A stretch of 64,000 nt of DNA from Monoplex corrugatus (Eukaryota; Mollusca; Gastropoda; Littorinimorpha; Ranellidae), in assembly GCA_030674185.1 (NCBI GenBank), contig CM060315.1, positions 88,446,415 to 88,510,414 on the forward strand, given 5' to 3'. The first letter of the stretch is position 1, and every line of letters starts with the position of its first letter. The notes below the pieces were generated by a model. It saw only the letters and a program-made list of their open reading frames with translations, was not told where the DNA came from and made no database searches. Position numbers and translations under genes: made by a program. Positions 23,721 through 58,494 of the stretch are shown one piece after another.

Positions 23721-23739
23721 ATTGCAAGATCCGCCCAGG

Positions 23740-24070
23740 TCACTCACACGCGTACATAATAAAACAAACATTTTCCAATAGTTCAGCACCACAAGAACAT
23801 TTCCAATTACTTCTCTCCTTAACCATTTCCACAGCTTCTGCCCTCAGACTGAAACAAACGATGTTCAGAACAAAACAGACATTTTTCACCAATTTTGCAC
23901 CACCACATCACTTCCTATCAGCCCACTCACTCCCTAACCCTTTCCACCAGCCTACAGACTGGAGCAAATGATGTTCATAAAAAAAGAAAAATGGACATTT
24001 TCCTGTAACTTCAGCACCACAAGAACATTCCCATTAGCCCTTTCACTCCCTCCCCAATCCGCCAGCTCTT
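23740..24070. repeat. Diverged ~125-bp tandem repeat, about three units
   Basis: Strings such as ttcagcaccacaagaacatt, followed by cactcactccctaaccctttcc-like and gcaaatgatgttcat-like segments, recur at about 23780, 23890 and 24010. Confidence 0.55.
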
Positions 24071-24095
24071 ACAGAAGATAGATTTCCATTTCAAT

Positions 24096-24260
24096 TTCTT
24101 AAGATGACATCTCTTTGCTTGGAATGAATTCCATATGCACTATCGTCACATGTGATGGTGAAAATCCAGAACGATCACAGCACAAGCCTTAAGCCTGCAC
24201 ATAAACCCATGAGATGGCCAGGTCCTGAGGTCGTACCTAGATCGTTCCATAACTCTAGGG
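24096..24260. repeat. Dispersed duplicate of 26325-26490
   Basis: Shares catatgcacta-like, cacatgtgatggtgaaaatc-like, atcacagcacaagccttaag-like and cctgcacataaaccc strings with 26325-26490. Both copies are in the same orientation. Confidence 0.6.
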
Positions 24261-25389
24261 TCGTAGGCGAGTGAGGTGGCAGAGACCTGAATTTTTCTCA
24301 GGGCCAGCAATGTGATGGCAGCACCCATCCCTCTCCCTTGATTCAAATTTATGTTTTTTTTAATCCAGACTTCAGAAAGGCAAGAAGGCTAATTGGTCTG
24401 CAAGGCGTGGGACCTGGGAAATCAACCTCTCTCCAATGTTTTATGCCAAGGCAGCCTGGCAATGCCCTGCTCTTCACCATTTTCAACTGCCGTGGGATCT
24501 TAAGTGTGCGCAGCCAGAAGGCACATGGGTCCGACTCGTTTTTCATCTCCTTCCAAAAGACTACATGCTCAGTTCGATCTTCCGGTCAAACTGAGGAGAA
24601 AAGTCGAGGCCTTTACGGTGAGCGAACCCTGGAACCTCAAGTTAGTTATTCGCAGGTGAACGTGTGAACCATTGTGCCACTCCTCTCCCAAAGAAACAAA
24701 CTAAGGGAGTGGAAGGGAAAAAAAAAAAATTTTACATTTGCTGTTGAGTTCAGTGCCACAACAGCATTTCCAAAACACTTTGGAGATCATTTTTCAATCA
24801 CTTACAACAAAAGCCAAACTGCTGACGGCAATTACTTTCTTTTTTTTTAATCATTTGCAACAAACATTAACTACTGATAAGATAAATTCGATCTTTCAAA
24901 AACTCAAATGCTGACATCACAGCCTTAGTCCCATCTCCGTCAAGTGTTGTACAAGATAGCACCAACAATAACAACCAGGATAGTACACATTTTATCCTTC
25001 TGTGCAGCCAAACCAAACACAGAACAAAAGTCAAAACATGTATGCATACAAGCAGCCACACATGAACTACAAATCCCATGTACAAGATACAAAAACTTTA
25101 AAAAAATTAACAAATAAAGAGCAAGAGTATCAGTCACACTTTCATCGTCATGTTGTTGCACGATCAGGCACCACCACACCGCCAAATCATCATGTTTGGA
25201 ATGTTGATCGATTGTGCCTCTGTGACAATGAACACAGAACAAAGTCTTGAGTAAAAGAAACATCACAACAAAACCGTTACAAGATAAAACATAAAGAAAA
25301 AGGCTACTACACTTTTGTTGCAGTGATGGAACGAAGTGGTAGTGTGGTGTGTGGTGATCATACCCCTTCTGATAACAGAAAGTGATTAA
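24261..25389. other. Intergenic DNA, no gene recognised
   Basis: About 24580-24690 has ccctggaacctcaag and a following gccactcctctccc, which could be a reversed, degraded tRNA-derived SINE. No coding sequence supported. Confidence 0.35.
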
Positions 25390-25394
25390 CACAG

Positions 25395-26262
25395 TGATAT
25401 CAAGGTCTCAGTACACCATAAGAATAAAGATACAAGTCATACATTTCCATACAGAATGAAAGTGATATCAAGGTCTCAGTACCATTTCCATACAGAATGA
25501 AAGTGATATCAAGGTCTCAGTACCATTTCCATACAGAATGAAAGTGATATCAAGGTCTCAGTACCATTTCCATACAGAATGAAAGTGATATCAAGGTCTC
25601 AGTACCATTTCCATACAGAATGAAAGTGATATCAAGGTCTCAGTACCATTTCCATACAGAATGAAAGTGATATCAAGGTCTCAGTACCATTTCCATACAG
25701 AATGAAAGTGATATCAAGGTCTCAGTACCATTTCCATACAGAATGAAAGTGATATCAAGGTCTCAGTACCATTTCCATACAGAATGAAAGTGATATCAAG
25801 GTCTCAGTACCATTTCCATACAGAATGAAAGTGATATCAAGGTCTCAGTACCATTTCCATACAGAATGAAAGTGATATCAAGGTCTCAGTACCATTTCCA
25901 TACAGAATGAAAGTGATATCAAGGTCTCAGTACCATTTCCATACAGAATGAAAGTGATATCAAGGTCTCAGTACCATTTCCATACAGAATGAAAGTGATA
26001 TCAAGGTCTCAGTACCATTTCCATACAGAATGAAAGTGATATCAAGGTCTCAGTACCATTTCCATACAGAATGAAAGTGATATCAAGGTCTCAGTACCAT
26101 TTCCATACAGAATGAAAGTGATATCAAGGTCTCAGTACCATTTCCATACAGAATGAAAGTGATATCAAGGTCTCAGTACCATTTCCATACAGAATGAAAG
26201 TGATATCAAGGTCTCAGTACCATTTCCATACAGAATGAAAGTGATATCAAGGTCTAATACCT
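25395..26262. repeat. 41-bp tandem array, about 20 near-identical units
   Basis: Unit contains gatatcaaggtctcagtacc, atttccatacagaatgaaagt. From 25450 to 26255 the copies appear identical, pointing to very recent amplification or homogenisation. Confidence 0.97.
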
Positions 26263-26324
26263 TTTTTCATCAGGTAAAAAGTTATCAAAATCTTTATTAC
26301 CATTTCCTTTTTTACAGGATACGG

Positions 26325-26490
26325 TTCAGATTGTTTCAGTTTCTCAAGATAACATTTCTGAGCACAAAACAAATTCCACATGCACTGATGCCACATGTCA
26401 TGTGATGGAGAAGATCCAAAGTGATCATGGCACAAGCCATAAGCCTGTACATAAACCCTGTGTGTTGGCAAGCTCTTCGGATCCTACATA
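26325..26490. repeat. Dispersed duplicate of 24096-24260
   Basis: See strings cacatgcactgatgccacat, gatcatggcacaagcc and ctgtacataaaccc. It borders the 41-bp array. Confidence 0.6.
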
Positions 26491-26945
26491 GCACATGTTT
26501 TATATCTAATTATGTATGTCTATTTTTGTATCTATCTGTCACCAGAACAATCTGGGCTGCACTGTAGTGAAATGTCTATCTCCATCTGCAATGTAAAACA
26601 CAAAAAGTGGAAATGGAAAAATCACAACCAGCCCCCTAGAATAAACTGACTGACCAATGTCGTACACAACCACATGACAGAACCCCCACCCTAACATCAT
26701 GACACAGGCTCCATCCGCCCACCAACATCTATCATCTCCATCACATCAACTCCCTCTGCTCATCCTCCACCCCAAAACAAAAACAAGAACAAAAAAATTA
26801 CCAAGCCAGCAAAAAACAACATAAAACAAACAAGTGGAAAAAAAAATGTAAGACATGAATCTATTAAGAACACATTCATTCACCAGCCGAATACAAGGCA
26901 TATTGTTGTCAAGCTGTCAGACTGAACGCAGTGCGTTCTGAATGC
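26491..26945. other. Intergenic DNA, no gene recognised
   Basis: A-rich and C-rich low-complexity sequence between two minisatellites. Confidence 0.5.
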
Positions 26946-26949
26946 ATGG

Positions 26950-29900
26950 TGATTTCCCCCCCCATTTATCAGAGATTGGCAACACTGGACACATGTCCCT
27001 GTCTTGATCAGAGACTGGCAACACTGGACACATGTCCCTATTCCTGCCTTGATCAGAGACTGGCAACACTGGACACATGTCCCTGCCTTGATCAGAGACT
27101 GGCAACACTGGACACTGTCCCTATTCCTGCCTTGATCAGAGACTGGCAACACTGGAACATGTCCCTGCCTTGATCAGAGACTGGCAACACTGGACACATG
27201 TCCCTTCTGCCTTGATCAGAGACTGGCAACACTGGACCATGTCCCTGCCTTGATCAGAGACTGGCAACACTGGACACATGTCCCATTCCTGCCTTGATCA
27301 GAGACTGGCAACACTGGACACTTCCCTGTTCCTGCCTTGATCAGAGACTGGCAACACTGGACACACTGTCCCTATCCTGCCTTGATCAGAGACTGGCAAC
27401 ACTGGACACATGTCCCTTTCTGCCTTGATCAGAGACTGGCAACACTGGACACCTGTCCCTATTCCTGCCTTGATCAGAGACTGGCAACACTGGACACTGT
27501 CCCTGCCTTGATCAGAGACTGGCAACACTGGACACCTGTCCCTATCCTGCCTTGATCAGAGACTGGCAACACTGGACACCTGTCCCATTCCTGCCTTGAT
27601 CAGAGACTGGCAACACTGGACACATGTCCCTTCCTGCCTTGATCAGAGATGGCAACACTGGACACGTCCCATTCCTGCCTTGATCAGAGACTGGCAACAC
27701 TGGACACTGTCCTTGCCTTGATCAGAGACTGGCAACACTGGACACATGTCCCTGATCCCTTGATCAGAGACTGCAACACTGGACACCTGTCCCTTCTGCC
27801 TTGATCAGAGACTGGCAACACTGGACACATGTCCCTATTCCTGCCTTGATCAGAGACTGGCAACACTGGACACTGTCCCATTCCTGCCTTGATCAGAGAC
27901 TGGCAACACTGGACACTGTCCCTGACTTCCTGCCTTGATCAGAGACTGGCAACACTGGACACCTGTCCCTGCCTTGATCAGAGACTGGCAACACTGGACA
28001 CTGTCCTTCCTGCCTTGATCAGAGACTGGCAACACTGGCACCTGTCCCTTCCTGCCTTGATCAGAGACTGGCAACACTGGACACATGTCCCTATTCCTGC
28101 CTTGATCAGAGACTGGCAACACTGGACACATGTCCCTAGCCTTGATCATGAGACTGGCTAACCAACATGGACACCTGTCCCTGTTCCTGCTTGATCAGAG
28201 ATGGCAACACTGGACACATGTCCCTGCCGTTGATCAGAGACTGGCAACACTGGACACCTGTCCCTCGCCTTGATCAGAGACTGGCAACACTGGACACTGT
28301 CCCTATTCCTGCCTTGATCAGAGCTGCGATAACACTGGACACATGTCCCTATCCTGCCTTGATCAGAGACTGGCAACACTGGACACATGTCCTGTTCCTG
28401 CCTTGATCAGAGACTGGCAACCTGACACTGTGTACACCTCTATTCCTGCCTTGATCAGAGACTGGCAACACTGGACACATCCCTGTCCCTGCCTTGATCA
28501 GAGACTGGCAACACTGGACACATGCTTTCCTGCCTTGATCAGAGACTGGCAACACTGGACACCTGTCCCTGCCTTGATCAGAGACTGGCAACACTGGACA
28601 CATTCCCATTCCTGCCTTGATCAGAGACTGGCAACCTGGATCACATGTCCCTGTCCTTGATCAGAGACTGGCAACACTGGACACCATGTCCCTGCCTTGA
28701 TCAGAGATTGGCAACACTGGACACCTGTCCCTTCCTGCCTTGATCAGAGACTGGCAACACTGGACACCTGTCCCTACGCCTTGATCAGAGACTGGCAACA
28801 CTGGACACACATGTCCCATGATCCTGCCTTGTATCAGAGACTGGCAACACTGGACACATGTCCCTATTCCTGCCTTGATCAGAGACTGGCAACACTGGAC
28901 AGTCCCTGTTCCTGCCTTGATCAGAGACTGGCAACACTGGACACCTGTCCCTGCCTTGATCAGAGACTGGCAACACTGGACACCTGTCCCTGCCTTGATC
29001 AGAGACTGGCAACACTGGACACCTGTCCCTGCCTTGATCAGAGACTGGCAACACTGGACACATGTCCCCTACAAGTTCACATGACCTGTCCTGCTGATCA
29101 GAGATTGGCAACACTGGACACATGTCCCTGCCTTGATCAGAGATGGCAACACTGGACACATGTCCCCTGATTCCCTGCCTTGATCAGATTGGGCAACACT
29201 GGACACCTGTCCCTGCCTTGATCAGAGACTGGCAACACTGGACACCTGTCCCCTGCCTTGATCAGGACTGGCAACACTGGACACAGCCCTGTCCTGCCTT
29301 GATCAGAGATTGGCAACACTGGACACCTGTCCCTATTCCTGCCTTGATCAGAACTGGCAACACTGGACACACTGTCCCTTTGCCTTGATCAGAGACTGGC
29401 AACACTGGACACACCTATTCCCTGCCTTGATCAGAGACTGGCAACACTGGACACCTGTCCCTGCCTTGATCAGAGACTTGGCAACACTGGACACATGTCC
29501 CTGTTCCTGCCTTGATCAGAGACTGGCAACACTGGACACATGTCCCTGCCTTGATCAGAGACTGGCAACACTGGACAACATGTCCCTATTCCTGCCTTGA
29601 TCAGAACTGGCAACACTGGACACCTGTCCCTGCCTTGATCAGAGACTGGCAACACTGGACACCTGTCCCTCCTGCCTTGATCAGAGACTGGCAACACTGG
29701 ACACATCCTTGTCCCTGCCTTGATCAGAGACTGGCAACACTGGACACCTGTCCCTATTCCTGCCTTGATCAGAGATTGGCAACACTGGACACCTGTCCTG
29801 CCTTGATCAGAGACTGGCAACACTGGACACCTGTCCCTATTCCTGCCTTGATCAGAGACTGCAACACTGGACACCTGTCCCCCTGATCAATGCCCATGCC

Positions 29901-30345
29901 CTTGATCAGAGACTGGCAACACTGGACACATGTCCCTATTCCTGCTTGATCAGAGACTGGCAACACTGGACACTGTCCCTGTCCTGCCTTGATCAGAGAT
30001 TGGCAACACTGGACACTGTCCCTGCCTTGATCAGAGACTGGCAACACTGGACACATGTCCCTATTCCTGCCTTGATCAGAGACTGGCAACACTGGACACC
30101 TGTCCCTGTTCCTGCCTTGATCAGAGACTGGCAACACTGGACACCTGTCCCTATTCCTGCCTTGATCAGAGACTGGCAACACTGGACACATGTCCCTATT
30201 CCTGCCTTGATCAGAGACTGGCAACACTGGACACATGTCCCTATTCCTGCCTTGATCAGAGACTGGCAACACTGGACACATGTCCCTATTCCTGCCTTGA
30301 TCAGAGACTGGGAACACTGGACACCTGTCCCTGCCTTATTTGTCT
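26950..30345. repeat. 39-45-bp minisatellite, about 3.4 kb
   Basis: Unit is ccttgatcagagactggcaa, cactggacacatgtccct, with or without attcctg. Length varies by small indels throughout. Each unit contains TGATCA and GGACA-CA-TGTCC, both self-complementary. About 80 units. The many frames on both strands (LIRDWQHWT, QCCQSLIKAG) are repeat artefacts. Confidence 0.97.
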
Positions 30346-31376
30346 GAAGGGGTCGTCGGGTCACTGCCAGAATGCGCCAGTTACTGCCAGCTTATTTTGT
30401 TTTGTATCTATTTTTTTAAGTTTACTTTGTTTGAAATTGCATAATGCGCAACAACCTGAACATAGTAAAACTTTACACACAAAAATCCCATATGTGCAAA
30501 AAGTGAATTAACCACCAGTTGTGAGTGGTTCCGAAGAATGGACAGCACCACAGAATAGAAAAAGGACTCAGCTTCTCAAGCATACTGAAGTTGTTTCCCT
30601 TCTACCAATAGCTTTAAACTTTTGAAAAATTGTTAGACATCTCACTACAGCTATCTGACACACAGTGGAGCCACAAGGTATCTGACAAGATGCCACTGGG
30701 TTAACCAGTACTCTTAACTCATTCACAGCATAGCGCGTCATCTGATGTCACTGTTCACAACAATGCGCATCTCCTGTGCATGCAAAATGAGATTTTACCT
30801 GTGACGTTTGCCATCTTGCAGATAATGAGAACTAACTTGAGGCATATAGAGGAATCTTTCTGTGTAAGTTTGCCGTCTCCCTTAGACAAAGCTCAATTAC
30901 ACACCGGAATATTTCGAGTTTTTACAACTTAATGCAAACATCCAAACATTCTGAACATAAAATGGTGCATACGTTGAAATAATAGCGACACACAGTGAGT
31001 GAAACGTTCGTAAAACTTACGCAAGAAGATCAGACTACAGCAACATATAAAAATCAGTTGAAAATTTTCTCCTTGAATCAGATCAAGAATTTTTGCCTGC
31101 AATCAATCATATGATTATGGGGGTGAAACAGGTGGGGAAAGTGCGAGTGACAGATCATCCTATACTCGCTCACCTAGATCTTCAAATCGTCATGATTTTG
31201 TCGTGGTATGTGTACTGGAATGCCGTTTTCTTTAAGCAAGTTAGTGCACATGCTTTTCTCTTGTGTTACTTGGACTGTTGAATGTCCATTAAGACACAAA
31301 TTCAAATAAAATTTTTTTAAAAAAACCAAAAATTCTAATCCTAACATTGCCAGTACATCACATGCACATTGGCCTT
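30346..31376. other. Intergenic DNA 3' of vasa, no gene recognised
   Basis: It holds cttaactcattcacagcata at 30715, reminiscent of a TTAA-element end, but no partner end was found. Any extra terminal vasa exon would lie here or further left; none was recognised. Confidence 0.4.
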
Positions 31377-55012
<23,636 letters not shown>

Positions 55013-56215
55013 CTGCACACCAACATTGTCATGATCTTTACAGTGAAGGATTTTCTGCACACCAACATTGTATAATCTTTATAATGAAGGATTTTCTGCA
55101 CACCAACACTGTCATAATCTTTACAGTGAAGATTTTCTGCACACCAACATTGTCATGATCTTTACAGTGAAGGATTTTCTGCACACCAACATTGTCATGA
55201 TCTTTACAGTGAAGGATTTCCTGCACACCAACACTGTCATGATCTTTACAGTGAAGGATTTTCTGCACACCAACACTGTCATGATCTTTACAGTGAAGGA
55301 TTTTCTGCACACCAACACTGTCATGATCTTTACAGTGAAGGATTTCCTGCACACCAACATGTCATGATCTTTATAGTGAAGGATTTTCTGTACACCAACA
55401 TTGTCATCATCTTTACAATGAAGGATTTTCTGCACACCAACACTGTCATGATCTTTGCAGTGAAGGATTTTCTGCACACCAACACTGTCATGATCTTTAC
55501 AGTGAAGGATTTCCTGCACACCAACATTGTCATGATCTTTACAGTGAAGGATTTTCTGTACACCAACATTGTCATGATCTTTACAGTGAAAGATTTTCTG
55601 TACACCAACATTGTCATGATCTTTACAGTGAAGGATTTTCTGCACACCAACATGTCATGATCTTTACAATGGATTTCCTGCACACCAACATTGTCATGAT
55701 CTTTACAGTGAAGGATTTTCTGCACACCAACATTGTCATGATCTTTACAATGGATTTCCTGCACACCAACATTGTCATGATCTTTACAATGAAGGATTTC
55801 CTGCACACCAACATTGTCATGATCTTTACAATGAAGGATTTTCTGCACACCAACATTGTCATGATCTTTACAATGAAGGATTTCCTGAACACCAACATTG
55901 TCATGATCTTTACAGTGAAGGATTTTCTGCACACCAACATTATCATGATCTTTACAGTGAAGGATTTTCTGTACACCAACATTGTCATGATCTTTATAAT
56001 GAAGGATTTTCTGCACACCAGCATTGTCATGATCTTTACAATGAAGGATTTCATGCACACCAACATTGTCATGATCTTTACAGTGAAGGATTTCCTGCAC
56101 ACCAACATTGTCATGATCTTTACAGTGAAGGATTTCCTGCACACCAACATTGTCATGATCTTTACAGTGAAGGATTTTCTGTACACCAACATTGTCATGA
56201 TCTTTGAGACGTAGG
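55013..56215. repeat. 42-bp minisatellite carrying the vasa 3' splice site, about 29 units
   Basis: Plus-strand unit is gcacaccaacattgtcatga plus tctttacagtgaaggatttt and ct. In the vasa sense each unit ends ttggtgtgcag followed by ga or aa, the same string used as acceptor of the zinc-knuckle exon at 55012. 42 is a multiple of 3 so long frames appear (EILHCKDHDNVGVQ); they are read as artefacts. Confidence 0.95.
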
Positions 56216-56584
56216 ATTTTTTAAAAGAATACATTTTCAACGTGTCCCTTTACTTCTTGCACAATTAAGACAATACCAGTTCATATTAACAACATTTCAT
56301 AGTTTATAACTACTGGTTTGTGCACGCTTAAGTAGTCTGCTGTGTAATGCTTTTGTCTCACATTCATAGCCCCAGCAATCAAAGAGGTGTCTGATGCTCA
56401 ATGGCACATCACTTGGTATACACCATGGTGCTTCTTACTTTTTTAAAAGGTACAAATGAGTGTAGGATGTGTGATCCATGTGTAACCTACATAATACCGT
56501 CTCTTACAGTTTCCTGCGGCTGATGGGAGAATTTCTTTCAGGCTAGGGCGGATTTGGAAAAGTGTTTTTTATCTGTCTCTTCAT
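56216..56584. other. No gene recognised
   Basis: AT-rich sequence after the minisatellite, with no supported feature. Confidence 0.4.
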
Positions 56585-56775
56585 TCCAATAAAAATGCAC
56601 TTATTACATGCATCCAACTATCAATCCTAAGACAACATACTTAAAACTTATAGCTCACACACAGGCAATGACAGAAAGCAAAGGAACAAGACAGAAAAAA
56701 AAGAGCGTGACAGAAAAGAGGAAAGAAAGGTGAGGATACTATTTATATACTGAAAGACCCCCCAACATACACATG
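56585..56775 (+). repeat. Interspersed ~500-bp repeat, 3' fragment
   Basis: aaaatgcacttattacatgc, atcaatcctaagaca and gacagaaaagaggaaag match the right halves of other copies, ending near ccccaacatacacatgggg. Confidence 0.6.
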
Positions 56776-58139
56776 GGGGGACCTGACAAGTTGGGAAGTT
56801 TTTGATCTAGATTCGTCAGCCAGCATTTTTACTATACTGGGCAACTGGCAGAATGAACTGGCCAGCCCTGCAAAAGTCAGGCTACAAGACCATCACATTA
56901 CTACTTGGATACCAGCAATTCATTCACTTCTGTGTGCAAGTTTCTCCTTTCATTGCCGGCATGGTTTCTTTGTCACTGTCACTGTTATTGTTGTTTAACC
57001 CTTTCATGTTCATACCAGGAGCAACCGGGATTCCTGAAACAGCCTCTAGATTTCATTCAGGGAGTAGCCAGGAGCATATGCACAGTACTTTTCCGCCACG
57101 TCGTGACCTTGAATGCATGGTCACGGCAACAAGGAATTGTTAGGAGAAAGCTCTGGCATGAACACATTGCTATAAACTATTTTTAGGCCATAGTACCATG
57201 CTCATTCACAAAGAGCATGAGAAAACAGAGCAAGTTGAGAGTGAAACTGACCGCATTCCGTCATGGCTGCCACAGCGAGTACCAGTGCCAAGTTTGACAA
57301 AATGTAGCAATGCCGCATGAAAAATTGAAATTGGGTTTTGAGTTAAAAGATTTATATGATTTTGAAGATATTGTTGTTCTGAGTAAAAAGCAGTTTAAAT
57401 TTTTCAGATCGGACTATTAGTTCACGAGATAATCGAATTTGAAGCGTAAAAAATTTCTTAAATTTTGGTACCACGTTTTAGTGGGACAAAGAAGAGATGT
57501 GTGGGACCAGCTGTCACAGAACAAACCCATCAAATGGCATGGTATGCTGATTTTGCTGGAAATGACATTCATTTTGTAATTGTGAGAGACAGACAGGACC
57601 AAATGTCATAAAATTTTGATCGTTGATGTATTTTTGTATGCCAAATTGAATGAAACCATTATCGTAACTCTGCGACGAGCCATTTTTGTCTTATTACAGG
57701 AAACATGTGATATTTGGCATGTTTTATGTTTTTCATTAATAATTGCCCATATTGTATTAATAAGACAAAAATGAAGCTAGAAACAAAACAAGGATATATA
57801 ATCATTTCATGAGATAGATATAAAATCATTTTGCTCATCGTTCAAGTGTCTTATTACTGCAAATTAAACCAAAAAAATCACGACTCACTACTTCAGTAGT
57901 CTTATGAATAATTTGTAATATTTCATCAGTTTCTGTACATATAAAAGGAAATCTGAGAATCAATGACTTCTGGAATCACTTAAATAGTTGAAATATTAAA
58001 AATTACTGCATGCTTTTATGCTGCAGGCTATCCAAAAATACAATCTGATCAATATTCTACTAAAAACTAAACACACACACATACACATACACACACACAG
58101 AGGAAAACATATCAGACAAGATTTTTGCACAGTACATTT
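56776..58139. other. No gene recognised
   Basis: AT-rich from 57300 on. Frames at 56853-57186 lack recognisable domains. A further vasa N-terminal exon was looked for (zinc knuckles, Gly-rich) and not found. Confidence 0.4.
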
Positions 58140-58290
58140 GATTTTTATTTTATTCATCAGTGTTAAGAAAACTGACTGACTGACTGTGGATGAGTCAAGT
58201 CCCCGAACACTTAGCACAGCCAGCGTCCAAAGAAAACTTCTGGAAGGATATGGGACCACTCGCCATTCAGGAGCAGGTCACTTAACTCCT
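58140..58290 (-). other. Possible orphan terminal exon (minus)
   Basis: Minus strand: acceptor-like ctattgtag, then a frame ELSDLLLNGEWSHILPEVFF, GRWLC and a stop, with AATAAA about 60 bases further on (58148-58153). No family recognised. Could equally be a chance alignment of signals. Confidence 0.2.
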
Positions 58291-58494
58291 ACAATAGAGA
58301 AATATATGAATTTCTGCATAATATATACTATTCATTGAGAGACTGGAAAGGAAAGGAAACCATAATGCAGTCTCCACATCAATATTACTTTTACATTAAG
58401 CCCAAACTCGCGACTTTGATTTTTAGCATATTACTGGTAAAAATCCACCAAAGCAGAGCAATCCTGCTAAGTGTTTCCAGTGTACTCATGCCCT

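Noticed and set aside
26880..30364. Many frames with LIRDWQHWTPVPA or QCCQSLIKAG repeats
   Set aside because: Translations of the 39-45-bp minisatellite on both strands; no splice or start context.
30700..30740. TTAACTCATTC string resembling a TTAA-element end
   Set aside because: No matching inverted end with TTAA could be found within the following few kilobases.
55038..56240. Long frames with 14-residue repeats EILHCKDHDNVGVQ, in vasa sense
   Set aside because: The 42-bp minisatellite in an intron. The Cys/His spacing does not match a zinc knuckle, and the frame reaches a stop before the exon. Kept only as a splice-site observation.
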